62,847 bases of DNA from an uncultured Prevotella sp. (GTDB lineage Bacteria > Bacteroidota > Bacteroidia > Bacteroidales > Bacteroidaceae): contig UQHJ01000007.1 of assembly GCA_900540885.1 (NCBI GenBank), positions 1-62,847 of the forward strand. Direction: 5' to 3'. Position 1 is the first letter of the stretch. Every line of letters starts with the position of its first letter. Shown here piece by piece: positions 15,659 through 23,990 of this stretch. Under the pieces are notes generated by a model. It ran no database searches, had not been told where the DNA came from, and saw only the letters and a list, made by a program, of their open reading frames with translations. The translations under genes were made by a program, and so were the position numbers.

Positions 15659-16516
15659 TTAAGAATTAAAAATATGGCCAATACGTTCGGCTATGGCCTT
15701 TGCTGCTTCACGACGACAGGGTGAAAAACTGGGCCAGTCGTTAAAGTCAATGATACGGAACTGTCCCGTCGAGGTGATGATTGCATCACCACCATAAACG
15801 GTCATGCCTGTAAGTTGAGCTGCTTTATCGGCCGTCTGCTTAAGGGCAGACCCATTAAAGTTGAAGTGAGATGGCTGACCATTCGCCTGTTCAAGTCCGA
15901 ACTTTGAAAATCCGTTTGCGCTTTCGGTAGGATAGCTGACATGGAAGAATGCTGTGCCCTCTACACCGTAGAACTTCACAAGGTCGCCCTCGATATGTTG
16001 TTCTATTACATAACTTGCAATGTTGCTCTCACGGAACCGCTTTATAACTGTTTGATATTCGGCCTCACCGTTGACGAAACTGACATCTCCCTTCTGTTGT
16101 GCACACGCATCAACACGCTTTACCCAAAAGGGGTAAGCAATACGCGGTGTAACAATTTGTGAAGAAGTTAATTCACAAAGTTGAATATGAGGCAAGGGTA
16201 GGTCGTGCTGCTGAAGTAGGTGAATTAGGCTGCCACGCGAGAGTTGTAAAAGGCGGGTGGCAGAGTTGATGACAGGCAATCCTGACTGCTCGGCTTGTGA
16301 TAAAATAGATAACACATTGCGACCCCGTGCCATTGAGAACACGAGGTCATAATCTGCCAAGTCAACTTCCGTGACAAGGTCTTCAGAGATAATGTCGACA
16401 GCATATCCTTTTCTTTCCAGACGACTGGTTAAGGCTGCAAAGATAGCGGCATCACGTCCTTCAGAATTGGGACTGAATTGTGGCGCACGGCTTATGCCTA
16501 AAATGTGCTGTTTCAT
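15659..16516 (-). CDS. ATP-grasp protein (small-molecule kinase or ligase)
   Basis: This is a 285-residue soluble protein with an ATP-grasp fold. The N-terminal pre-ATP domain is followed by nucleotide-binding segments YPFWVKRVDA (near 129) and YVIEQHIEGDLVKFYGV (near 170), and a metal-binding end GGDAIITSTGQFRIIDFNDWPSF (near 243-265). Sequences such as GDLVKFYGV recall both RimK-like ligases and the inositol-phosphate-kinase branch of ATP-grasp, which cannot be separated by eye. Its start overlaps the nucleotidyltransferase stop by 4 bp, so the two are probably translationally coupled. The substrate is unknown. Confidence 0.8.
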   Translation of the reverse strand: MKQHILGISRAPQFSPNSEGRDAAIFAALTSRLERKGYAVDIISEDLVTEVDLADYDLVFSMARGRNVLSILSQAEQSGLPVINSATRLLQLSRGSLIHLLQQHDLPLPHIQLCELTSSQIVTPRIAYPFWVKRVDACAQQKGDVSFVNGEAEYQTVIKRFRESNIASYVIEQHIEGDLVKFYGVEGTAFFHVSYPTESANGFSKFGLEQANGQPSHFNFNGSALKQTADKAAQLTGMTVYGGDAIITSTGQFRIIDFNDWPSFSPCRREAAKAIAERIGHIFNS

Positions 16517-17220
16517 GAGTGTTGTTGCAAGAAGTTTTCAGCTTTAACAATGTCTTCGATATGGTCGACATCGAGTATCTTTGTAAAGGGAAAAGCCTTC
16601 ATTTTTAGTCCATCACTCACAAGCGCACGCTGGAAATTACGCATACGACTCTTCCCTTCCTTTAGACAAGTAGCAAGCGTCTGAAGTGCGTTGGGACGTA
16701 GGCAATATATGCCACCTGAAATGTAGCGGTCTCCCTCATCGGTATCGTGAAAGCCCGTAATGTGCAATTGTTCATTGGTGGCGACATAAAGAGGCTTCTC
16801 GTCGTCAATGTAGTCAGTTACTGCCATGCAGCCGTCGTACTGGCAGTGTGCGAAGTAATTGATATACTGAGAGAACTCCTCTTCACAAAAGATTGTGTCG
16901 ACCGTAGTAAGACAGAATGGGCCGTCAGATAAGTAGGGAGCTAACTCGGCAAAACTGTGCATAGAACTGGGCGTGCTTTTTACGACCATGCGAATGTCGT
17001 CCGCCTTTCCTTGCTGCTTGAGCTGCAAGATGTGTTGCTCGGTAAGAGGATTGAGCGTATTGACAATTATAACAATCTCGGTAGCACCATTCTGACGAAA
17101 GATACGTATTAAACGGTCAACCATTGCTTCGCCACAAATGGGTACTAAGGGTTTAGGAAGAGAGAATCCTTCGTGCTGAAGACGTGACCCTTCGCCTGCT
17201 GCTATTATAGCAAATTTCAT
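16513..17220 (-). CDS. NTP transferase-fold nucleotidyltransferase
   Basis: Read from ATG 17218-17220, this is a 235-residue protein that opens with the signature of sugar-phosphate and alcohol-phosphate nucleotidyltransferases: IIAAGEGSRL and then LPKPLVPI. TTVDTIF near residue 110 provides the metal-binding Asp, and SGGIYCLRP follows. A longer frame to 17268 exists, but the chosen ATG overlaps the pdxA stop as ATGA and puts the motif right at the N-terminus. A neighbouring CDP-alcohol phosphotransferase suggests that it makes a CDP-alcohol, as CTP:inositol-1-phosphate or CTP:glycerol-3-phosphate cytidylyltransferases do. That is an inference. Confidence 0.85.
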   Translation of the reverse strand: MKFAIIAAGEGSRLQHEGFSLPKPLVPICGEAMVDRLIRIFRQNGATEIVIIVNTLNPLTEQHILQLKQQGKADDIRMVVKSTPSSMHSFAELAPYLSDGPFCLTTVDTIFCEEEFSQYINYFAHCQYDGCMAVTDYIDDEKPLYVATNEQLHITGFHDTDEGDRYISGGIYCLRPNALQTLATCLKEGKSRMRNFQRALVSDGLKMKAFPFTKILDVDHIEDIVKAENFLQQHS

Positions 17221-18320
17221 CTTTCTTTGCGATCTTGATAGAGTTTGGGTAAGGGATTGACATGGCACTCATCATAGCTAACGCGATTGCGATAGACGTC
17301 AATGGCGGCATAGATAGCTTGACGAAAGGAATCAGCTTGGGCTATGCCTTTGCCAGCGATGTCGTAAGCCGTTCCATGGTCGGGAGATGTACGTACGATA
17401 GGCAAGTTGGCCGTAAAGTTAACGCCTCCACTCATGGATAATGCTTTGAAGGGAGCCAATCCTTGGTCGTGATACATGGCTAAGATACCATCAAAGTGAC
17501 GATAGAGACCTGCGCCAAAGAAACCGTCGGCCGCATACGGACCATAACAAGGCATACCCGCATCAGAGAGCGACTTTATAACTGGGAGTATAATATCACT
17601 CTCTTCATGACCTAACACTCCACCGTCACCCGCATGGGGATTGAGTGCCAATACTGCGATGCGCGGCGCTGAAATGTTAAAGTCGCGCTGAAGTGATTGG
17701 TATAATAGTTGTGCCTTCAGCGCTACCTTCTCTTCAGTAATGGCAAAGGCTACTTCAGATATAGGCAAGTGGGTGGTAACAAGGGCTACGCGCATGATGT
17801 CATTGCATAAAATCATCAACGGTTCTTGTCCTTCAGCAGCAAAACGGTCTTGTAGATATTCAGTATGGCCTACGAAATGAAAGTTGCTGCTCTGAATGCT
17901 CTTCTTGTTAATAGGAGCTGTAACTAATGCGTCAATTTCGCCTGATTTATAGGCGATAACGGCTTGTTCGAGCGACTGGAAGGCTGCGTGTCCTGCGTCA
18001 GGACTTTGTACGCCGAACTCTATTTTCAACTCGTTATCGGAGCAATTGACAAAATTGAGTTTTCCAGGTACAGCCTCTTCGGCAGAAGATATGACGTTAA
18101 GCTGCGTGTTAAAGTTGAGTGCCTTGCGATGATAGTTTGCCACCTTGATGTGGCCAAAGACAATGGGTGTACACAACTCAAACATTGTACTTTCGCTGAA
18201 TGTCTTAAAGATAAGCTCATACCCTACCCCATTGGTGTCGCCCTGACTGATACCAATGCGTATGGGGCGTGATGCTTCTACTTGAGTTGTAGTAGAAGTG
18301 TCTGTATTATTTGTCGTCAT
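17217..18320 (-). CDS. pdxA: 4-hydroxythreonine-4-phosphate dehydrogenase (PdxA)
   Basis: This 367-residue protein begins, after a short leader, with IRIGISQGDTNGVGYE. The PdxA metal-binding histidines sit in VGHTEYLQ and MYHDQGLAPFK, and LNPHAGDGG is also diagnostic. It oxidises 4-phosphohydroxythreonine with NAD in pyridoxal 5'-phosphate synthesis. It heads a run of five to six minus-strand genes with overlapping or very short junctions. In Bacteroidetes pdxA is not usually thought of as part of lipid loci, so sharing this transcript may be mere adjacency, or the enzyme may be a PdxA2-type paralogue acting on another substrate. Confidence 0.92.
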   Translation of the reverse strand: MTTNNTDTSTTTQVEASRPIRIGISQGDTNGVGYELIFKTFSESTMFELCTPIVFGHIKVANYHRKALNFNTQLNVISSAEEAVPGKLNFVNCSDNELKIEFGVQSPDAGHAAFQSLEQAVIAYKSGEIDALVTAPINKKSIQSSNFHFVGHTEYLQDRFAAEGQEPLMILCNDIMRVALVTTHLPISEVAFAITEEKVALKAQLLYQSLQRDFNISAPRIAVLALNPHAGDGGVLGHEESDIILPVIKSLSDAGMPCYGPYAADGFFGAGLYRHFDGILAMYHDQGLAPFKALSMSGGVNFTANLPIVRTSPDHGTAYDIAGKGIAQADSFRQAIYAAIDVYRNRVSYDECHVNPLPKLYQDRKER

Positions 18321-18482
18321 TCTTAATGGATTCTATAAATTCGGTTCCCAGTTTGGAGGTTATGTGGTTATAAAGTTACTACCTTACTAACATTATAACG
18401 TAAAACTATCTATTATAAGAAATAACCTCTTAATAAACTGTTTTATACGTTTGGGGATTAAGAACGTAAGCACCTATTCTGC

Positions 18483-19556
18483 TTATTTTTGCTTTATGGC
18501 TTCTTGCTTTGCTGTGCTTAGGAGGCCGCAAGCCGCAAAGATGTCTTGCCCACGCGAAGCTCGTACTGTGGTGAAGAGTCCGTGTGAGGTGAGATAGTCG
18601 CGAAAGGCTATCATCTCTTCAGTCGAAACACCCTTGAGTGGTGTGTCGGGAATGTCGTGAAAACGTATGAGGTTGATGCGACAGTCGAGTCCTTGCAATA
18701 GTTTAATGAGCGCATCTGCATGGCGCTTTGAGTCATTTATGCCGCCAAATACGATGTATTCGAACGAGAGGCGTCGCTGATGTGAAAGATTGCTATTGCT
18801 TGTGGCTGAAGGTTTGCGAAAGCAGTCGTATTGTTTAAGAACGTTTACAACGTCCACGATACTGAAAGCACGTTCAGCAGGCATGATTTCGGCACGTTCA
18901 CTGGGTATGGGGTTATGTAAGCTAATGGCAAGGTGACAAGCACTCTCTTGTAAGAAACGTGTTAGTCCCTTGGCTAAACCAACACTCGAAACGGTGATGC
19001 GCTTCGGACTCCATGCCCACCCCCACTCTGCTGTGAGGATTTGCGTTGTACGCAATACGTTGTCAAGATTGTCAAAAGGCTCACCCTGTCCCATGAATAC
19101 GATGTTGGTGAGTGTGTCACGCTCAGGGAGAGAGTAGATTTGGTTGAGAATGTCGGTTGTCGTAAGCGAGGCAGCATAGCCTTGACGGCCTGTCATACAG
19201 AAGGCACAACCCATTTTGCAACCTACTTGTGAACTAACGCATAGGGTTGCTCGATCACCGCTGGGAATGTAGACAGTCTCAATAAAGTCGCCCTTACGAG
19301 TGGCATAAAGATACTTTACCGTACCATCGACCGAACGCTGTTCGTCAATGGGGGCGGTACAGCCAATGGTATATTTCTCTTTTAATCGTGTACGCGCGTC
19401 CTTTGACAGATTCATCATAGCGTCGATGTCTGTCACGTGTTTGTTATATATCCAATCGGCCATTTGCTTAGCTACGAAAGGCTTTAGCCCCATTTCAATG
19501 GCTATGGCTTTCAATTCGTCGGGTGTAAGGCCGAGTAGTGGTTTGAGTTGATCCAA
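18483..19556 (-). CDS. rlmN: 23S rRNA (A2503-C2)/tRNA methyltransferase RlmN
   Basis: This is a 357-residue radical-SAM enzyme. The 4Fe-4S CxxxCxxC motif is at Cys113, Cys117 and Cys120 (VGCKMGCAFCMTG), and a late catalytic cysteine lies in FAACGLLS near the end. The N-terminal HhH-like region and IRFHDIPDTPLKG are typical. It methylates C2 of A2503 in 23S rRNA and A37 of some tRNAs. It stands alone, 160 bp from pdxA; the stretch 18321-18482 is AT-rich and shows no further feature. Confidence 0.96.
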   Translation of the reverse strand: MDQLKPLLGLTPDELKAIAIEMGLKPFVAKQMADWIYNKHVTDIDAMMNLSKDARTRLKEKYTIGCTAPIDEQRSVDGTVKYLYATRKGDFIETVYIPSGDRATLCVSSQVGCKMGCAFCMTGRQGYAASLTTTDILNQIYSLPERDTLTNIVFMGQGEPFDNLDNVLRTTQILTAEWGWAWSPKRITVSSVGLAKGLTRFLQESACHLAISLHNPIPSERAEIMPAERAFSIVDVVNVLKQYDCFRKPSATSNSNLSHQRRLSFEYIVFGGINDSKRHADALIKLLQGLDCRINLIRFHDIPDTPLKGVSTEEMIAFRDYLTSHGLFTTVRASRGQDIFAACGLLSTAKQEAIKQK

Positions 19557-19657
19557 GATAGTCGTTAGTATAATTACGAAAAAAGACGAAATGTTGAATA
19601 AAGGATTTTGTCAACCCTTTATTCAACAACTCGCCTGCATTATTTAATAAGTTATGA

Positions 19658-20176
19658 TTACTTACGATAGAGCAACCATGCACCAGCATACTTCTGGCTC
19701 AACGAACGACGTGACTGTACAGCAGAGGCCTTATCATCGTATGAAGATGCGATTACGCGATACCAACCTGTTACGCCCTTAATAGTCTCGTCTGTCTTGA
19801 TGACACGTGAGTCGTAACCCTCTTGTTGTAAGCGTGTCTTGAGTCCTTCAGCGTTAGCTTGCGTTACGAAACTACCCACTACTACACTGTAAAGCTTGAG
19901 GGGATTGCCACTTACTACTGACATGTTACCATTAATCTCGCGAACATCGCTATGATCAGGTGTTATGGTTGTTGTAGTGGTGGTAGTAGTTACAGGAGTT
20001 TCAACCGTTTCCTTCTCTTCGTTATTATCGGTAGTTACCTGTTGTTCATTTTGTTGTGTCTTATCTTGAGCCATAGCTTGTTCCCAAGCCTGACGGTAAG
20101 CGCTCTCGCGTGATTTACAGCTTGTAAAAAGTGCTACGGTGCAAAGTCCGAGTGCAAGTACTAAATTCTTCTTCAT
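19658..20176 (-). CDS. SPOR-domain lipoprotein
   Basis: This is a 172-residue protein with a lipoprotein signal (Cys20 after ALFTS), a low-complexity Gln/Thr/Glu linker (about 40-75), and a C-terminal SPOR domain of about 75 residues (LYSVVVGSFVTQANAEGLKTR ... GWYRVIASSY). SPOR domains bind denuded peptidoglycan glycan strands, usually at division sites. The protein is likely anchored in the outer membrane and faces the periplasm. It is monocistronic. The roughly 260 bp upstream (20177-20437) hold only the promoter of the divergent gene. Confidence 0.9.
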   Translation of the reverse strand: MKKNLVLALGLCTVALFTSCKSRESAYRQAWEQAMAQDKTQQNEQQVTTDNNEEKETVETPVTTTTTTTTITPDHSDVREINGNMSVVSGNPLKLYSVVVGSFVTQANAEGLKTRLQQEGYDSRVIKTDETIKGVTGWYRVIASSYDDKASAVQSRRSLSQKYAGAWLLYRK

Positions 20177-20394
20177 GAATGATGATGTTTTGTTGTTTCT
20201 AAAAGACCAATGAGCAGTTTGTTATGCGCTTTACAATAATCGATAAAAACGCAATCAAGCAAACTTCGCCACAAAATTACAAAAGCGTTTGGGATAATCA
20301 ATGCTTTAAGTATTAAACAAGATTAAAAAAGGCACTTTCTGCATGTTTGATTAAAAAAAATGTTCTTTTTCGTGGCAATTAAAAAGTAAATGCG

Positions 20395-20402
20395 TATATT
20401 TG
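20395..20402 (+). promoter_or_regulatory. -7 box TATATTTG of the YtxH gene
   Basis: TATATTTG matches the Bacteroidetes -7 consensus TAnnTTTG and lies 36 bp before ATG 20438. It excludes the upstream in-frame ATG at 20390, which would be outside the transcript. No clear TTTG -33 box was seen. Confidence 0.55.
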
Positions 20403-20437
20403 GACTCAGAATTACTCACTTTAATAAAATATTTATC

Positions 20438-20644
20438 ATGAAAGGTCTTAGCATTTTAGCAGCATTCCTCGGCGGAGCAGCCGTTGGTGCAGCATGTGGT
20501 ATTCTTTTTGCACCTGAAAAGGGTACTGATACACGTGAAAAGATAGCTGAAGCTATTCGCAAACGTGGCATTAAACTTAATCGCAAAGAGATGGAAAATC
20601 TCGTTGACGACATTGCTGACGAACTCCAATCAGCCAACGACTAA
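20438..20644 (+). CDS. YtxH-domain small membrane protein
   Basis: This 68-residue protein has one N-terminal glycine/alanine-rich membrane helix (ILAAFLGGAAVGAACGILFAP) and then the YtxH signature PEKGTDTREKI, ending in an acidic helix. YtxH proteins are envelope-associated, often stress-linked, and of unknown mechanism. The start at 20438 is chosen because the promoter box lies between it and the earlier ATG. It is the first gene of a three-gene envelope set (YtxH, holin-like, small basic protein). Confidence 0.85.
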   Translation: MKGLSILAAFLGGAAVGAACGILFAPEKGTDTREKIAEAIRKRGIKLNRKEMENLVDDIADELQSAND

Positions 20645-20770
20645 TCAGTTGGCGATTTTACTTTTAACCTAAAGTCAAGGAACAAAATGTAACGCATGCT
20701 ACGTAAGTGTATGTATAAGCCTTTGTCCCTTGACTTTATTGTTACATTGCTAACATAATATTTTATTGAC

Positions 20771-21160
20771 GTGTTTTCATCAGATAGGAATATTGAAACG
20801 ATTAGTCAACTGATTGTTGAGATTAAGCGCTATGTTGAACTGCGGGCGGAATGTTTACAAATCGACATTGTAAGCAAAATGTCGCGACTGTTTACAGCTA
20901 TTATATTGTTTGTAGTGCTGTTTATGCTTTCAGCGTTGGCTGTTATGTTTATGTCGATGACGGCGGCTGCCGCACTTGCTCCTATTGTAGGTGGTATGGC
21001 TACTGCTTATGCTATTATCGTAGTAGTATACATTATAATAGGTATTGTCATCCTTTGCAATCGCAAGAAGTGGATAGAAGCACCTATTGCGGGTTTTCTG
21101 GCTGACTTATTCTTAAACGATACAGATAGTTCGGTAGACGACGCTAACATTAAAAACTAA
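20771..21160 (+). CDS. Phage_holin_3_6-family (holin-like) membrane protein
   Basis: This 129-residue protein has two long hydrophobic helices (about 37-62 and 70-95) between a polar N-terminal helix (ETISQLIVEIKRYVELRAECLQ) and a short charged tail. This is the layout of the 'phage holin family' (DUF1469-like) proteins that sit beside YtxH genes in many bacteria. Despite the name, no phage genes are nearby and lysis is not implied. Translation probably starts at GTG 20771. It follows YtxH by about 125 bp. Confidence 0.82.
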   Translation: MFSSDRNIETISQLIVEIKRYVELRAECLQIDIVSKMSRLFTAIILFVVLFMLSALAVMFMSMTAAAALAPIVGGMATAYAIIVVVYIIIGIVILCNRKKWIEAPIAGFLADLFLNDTDSSVDDANIKN

Positions 21161-21317
21161 TCATTGACGCTTGACTTTATGAAACCCTCATGACAATTTT
21201 ATAAAGTCGCCAAAGTTAATGAAAAGGGGACTACCATCTCTGTATATTTGCAGAAGAATAGTTTATCTTCTAATTTATGCAGTTATGTCAGTAGTTCTGT
21301 ACACTCAAGTTCTCTTG

Positions 21318-21619
21318 CGAGGCTGCAGCATGAATATCCACAAGAAAGTGGTGGTTGCGACTGTACAAGGCAAGGGCATCCCTAAGGAGTTCCGTAGTTA
21401 TAACACTTTCACGAGTTCTTTGACACAATTGAGAGATTAGTTGGTATCATTGGGTATCACTCACGTGGCCATGGAAAGCACAGGCATATATTGGAACCGA
21501 TATACAATGTGTTTGAAGGCTTTATACCACACATTTGGATTGTTAATGCTCGTCACATAAAGAATGTTCCAAGGCACAAAACAGACAAGAATGATAGTGA
21601 GTGGATATCTCTCTTTTAG
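21318..21619 (+). pseudogene. Decayed IS110/IS1111-family transposase fragment
   Basis: Two frames reconstruct a clear DEDD-transposase N-terminal half. MNIHKKVVVATVQGKG and FTSSLTQLRD are followed by an in-frame TAG at 21438, then LVSLGITHVAMESTGIYW. After a frameshift near 21495 comes PIYNVFEGF and IVNARHIKNVPRHKTDKNDSEWI, stopping at 21617-21619. The family's first catalytic Asp (G.DVHK) is Asn here (MNIHK). The C-terminal half is absent. The fragment lies between the holin-like gene and the small basic gene of the same cluster. Confidence 0.9.
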
Positions 21620-21697
21620 TGTCTTAATCTCAAAACAAACAAATAACTGTATAAAACTTATGCCGTAAGATTACAAAACGGCACATTTAATTTTCGT

Positions 21698-21961
21698 ATG
21701 AAACAGAATAGTTCGACCTTAGAACAATTAGAAAAGAGGCAAGAAGTTCTTCGCAAAGAGATGAACAAAAGCCGACAGACTATAGCTTATAAATGGGAAT
21801 GTTTGTTTACACCGCCTAAGGCTGATACAAAGGTGCAACATTGGGTTAACCAAGCTGAAAGAGCTGTTGCCGTATACGATGGCTTTATGATGATGTATAA
21901 GTTGGGACAACGCTTTAACAGCGTATTAAAACTTTTTAGACAGCGAAAGAAAAAGAAGTAA
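21698..21961 (+). CDS. Small basic protein of the YtxH/holin set
   Basis: This is an 87-residue protein with no membrane segment. It has a charged N-terminal helix (TLEQLEKRQEVLRKEMNKSRQ), a conserved-looking centre (YKWECLFTPP) and a very basic C-terminus (RQRKKKK). No named family was recognised. It probably belongs with the YtxH and holin-like genes, now separated from them by the IS110 relic, which may also have removed its original promoter context. Confidence 0.7.
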   Translation: MKQNSSTLEQLEKRQEVLRKEMNKSRQTIAYKWECLFTPPKADTKVQHWVNQAERAVAVYDGFMMMYKLGQRFNSVLKLFRQRKKKK

Positions 21962-22019
21962 GCCTATTTTTGCATTATTCGTACTTATCAGTATAGTCCT
22001 ACCAATCAAGAAGTCTATG

Positions 22020-22198
22020 TCTTTACGAACAAATCACTTACTCTGGTAAATGAGCTGTAATATCAACACTTATCAAAACCTGTGAATTGTTGGGAATAAA
22101 TCCCAAAGATTGGCTATCCAAGACGTTTTCCAAAATCGCCAGGCAAAATAATTACAATCCAGAAACATTATTACCTTACCATTATGAAGAAAGCAAAT
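22020..22198 (+). pseudogene. IS66-family transposase C-terminal relic
   Basis: One frame reads STLIKTCELLGINPKDWLSK and continues to ETLLPYHYEESK before TAA 22198-22200. This is the usual IS66 transposase ending ('TCKLNGINP..WL ... LLPWNW'). Slightly upstream, a different frame reads YVFTNKSL, which fits the preceding IS66 region with a frameshift. No other part of an IS66 element is present. Confidence 0.7.
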
Positions 22199-22240
22199 AA
22201 GCCAAAGTCAATCTATCAAGACTTTGGCTTATTTGTTTTA
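22195..22240 (+). terminator. Rho-independent terminator, 15-bp perfect stem
   Basis: AAATAAGCCAAAGTC (22195-22209) pairs perfectly with 22220-22234, followed by TTGTTTTA. It directly follows the IS66 relic stop and ends the plus-strand YtxH/holin transcript region before the convergent dnaB gene. Confidence 0.8.
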
Positions 22241-22261
22241 TACAATACGGCCTGCACCGAA

Positions 22262-22360
22262 TGCTTACGTTTCGTTTAGGTTGAACATTTTTCAATTTTT
22301 TGCGGCAAAGTTCTTACCTTTCTGAAACTCTAACAATATGGCTTGGATGGAAATGCTTAC
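22262..22360. repeat. Dispersed repeat of about 90 bp, copy A
   Basis: From CTTACGTTTCGTTTAGG to GGATGGAAATGCTTAC this stretch is about 90% identical, in inverted orientation, to 34485-34575. It ends close to the dnaB stop codon. Copy A is bounded by GAATGCTTAC and GAAATGCTTAC, and copy B has one matching GTAAGCATTCC edge. It has no coding capacity and may be a small non-autonomous element or an IS end. Confidence 0.8.
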
Positions 22361-22383
22361 ACCCAAATTAAAATCTCTATTCC

Positions 22384-23970
22384 CTAAAAATCGGGTACAC
22401 CTGGTGCAGGTTGGAAGGGGTCAGGCAGTGGAGGAAAGTCTGAATTATCAGGCGGCAGTGAGGCATCGTTTGTAACAAATGATGATGGTTCAACTCCTCC
22501 GCCATTGTTACCATTCTCCCCTTGTTGCGACGACATGGTCGAAATGTCATCTTCTTCAGGATTTTGGAAGCGAGCATATTCTCCTCTAAAGCTCAACAAT
22601 ACATTTCCTACCGCGCCATTACGATGCTTCGCTACAATGATCTCAGCCTTTCCGCGTAGGTCACGTCCCGTTTCAGAATCTTGATATATCTTATAATACT
22701 CAGGACGGTGAATAAAGAGCACCATATCGGCATCTTGCTCAATGGCTCCAGATTCACGAAGGTCTGACAACTGCGGGCGTTTATCGCCCCCCTCACGATT
22801 TTCTACACCACGATTTAACTGCGAAAGGGCCAAGATAGGAATATTCAACTCCTTTGCAAGACCTTTCAAAGAACGTGATATCGTTGACACTTCTTCCTGA
22901 CGGCTACCGAAGCCCATACCAGAGGCATTCATCAACTGAAGGTAGTCTATCATGATGACCCGGACTCCATGTTCTCGCACTAAGCGTCGTGCCTTCGTAC
23001 GTAATTCGAATACTGATAACGATGGCGTATCATCCAAATAGAGCGGAGCGCCTGTAAGTTGTTTTATTCTGTAGTCAAGCTGATTCCATTCATAGGGCTT
23101 TAACTGACCGCTTTTTAGCGTTTCACCTTTAATCTCACAAACGTTCACAATCAGACGATTAACCAACTGAACATTTGCCATTTCCAATGAGAATACTGCG
23201 ACAGGGATTTTTTGATCAACAGCTATATTTTTTGCCATACTTAATGCAAACGCAGTCTTACCCATTGCAGGACGTGCGGCTAAAATAACGAGGTCGGAAT
23301 TTTGCCAACCTGAGGTCATCTTGTCCAAAGCATGAAAGCCTGAAGGAATACCACTCATACCGTCTGTACGAGCAGCCGCTTTTTGCAACATCTCATACGC
23401 TTCCTTTATTACGGGGTCAATCTGCGTATAGTCCTTCTTCATGTTGGTCTGAGAGAGTTCGAACAATTTTCCCTCAGCCTCTTGCATCAATACATCAATA
23501 TCGGTCGTAGCGTCAAAAGCCTTCGTCTGAATACCGCTCGTATATGAAATCAAAGCGCGCGCCGTAGCCTTTTGAGCTATGATGCGAGCATGATATTCTA
23601 TGTGAGCCGACGAAGCCACCATACCACTCAATTGCGTGATATAAAATGGACCGCCAGCTTCCTCCAATTGGTTCGTGTTACGCAGCGCCTCTGTAACAGT
23701 CAGAATATCAACAGGCTTTTCTTCCAGATTGAGTCGACGTATCGCTTCGTAGATTATCTGATGTCGATTATCATAAAAACTTTCGGGACGCAATATTTCA
23801 CTCACTTGGTAATAAGCGTCGCGTTCAATCATCAAAGCACCCAGAACTGCCTGTTCAAGTTCTACGGCTTGTGGTTGCAAGTGACCAAAATTCTCAAGCG
23901 AGTCATTTTTCTTACGACTCTTATAACTTGGCTTCTTTCCATTCGAAGCACTCGTATCATTTGCAGGCAT
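22384..23970 (-). CDS. dnaB: Replicative DNA helicase DnaB
   Basis: This is a 528-residue DnaB. The N-terminal domain carries LQPQAVELEQAVLGALM near residue 32, and the RecA-like ATPase has Walker A AARPAMGKTAF near 233, an SLEM motif, IMIDYLQLM (Walker B) and a LRESGAIEQDADMV arginine-finger region. The last 50 residues are disordered and Asn/Gly/Pro-rich, as in other Bacteroidetes DnaB. No intein is present. The gene starts 20 bp after the beta-helix lipoprotein stop and is probably cotranscribed with it. Confidence 0.97.
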   Translation of the reverse strand: MPANDTSASNGKKPSYKSRKKNDSLENFGHLQPQAVELEQAVLGALMIERDAYYQVSEILRPESFYDNRHQIIYEAIRRLNLEEKPVDILTVTEALRNTNQLEEAGGPFYITQLSGMVASSAHIEYHARIIAQKATARALISYTSGIQTKAFDATTDIDVLMQEAEGKLFELSQTNMKKDYTQIDPVIKEAYEMLQKAAARTDGMSGIPSGFHALDKMTSGWQNSDLVILAARPAMGKTAFALSMAKNIAVDQKIPVAVFSLEMANVQLVNRLIVNVCEIKGETLKSGQLKPYEWNQLDYRIKQLTGAPLYLDDTPSLSVFELRTKARRLVREHGVRVIMIDYLQLMNASGMGFGSRQEEVSTISRSLKGLAKELNIPILALSQLNRGVENREGGDKRPQLSDLRESGAIEQDADMVLFIHRPEYYKIYQDSETGRDLRGKAEIIVAKHRNGAVGNVLLSFRGEYARFQNPEEDDISTMSSQQGENGNNGGGVEPSSFVTNDASLPPDNSDFPPLPDPFQPAPGVPDF

Positions 23971-23990
23971 AATATTATAAAGTAGTCTTT

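Noticed and set aside
20771..21160. Prophage lysis gene
   Set aside because: The holin family name invites this, but no endolysin, structural or integrase genes are nearby and the YtxH neighbour points to a chromosomal envelope gene.
23572..23985. 137-codon plus-strand ORF
   Set aside because: It is antisense to the dnaB N-terminus, and no signal, family or promoter was seen.
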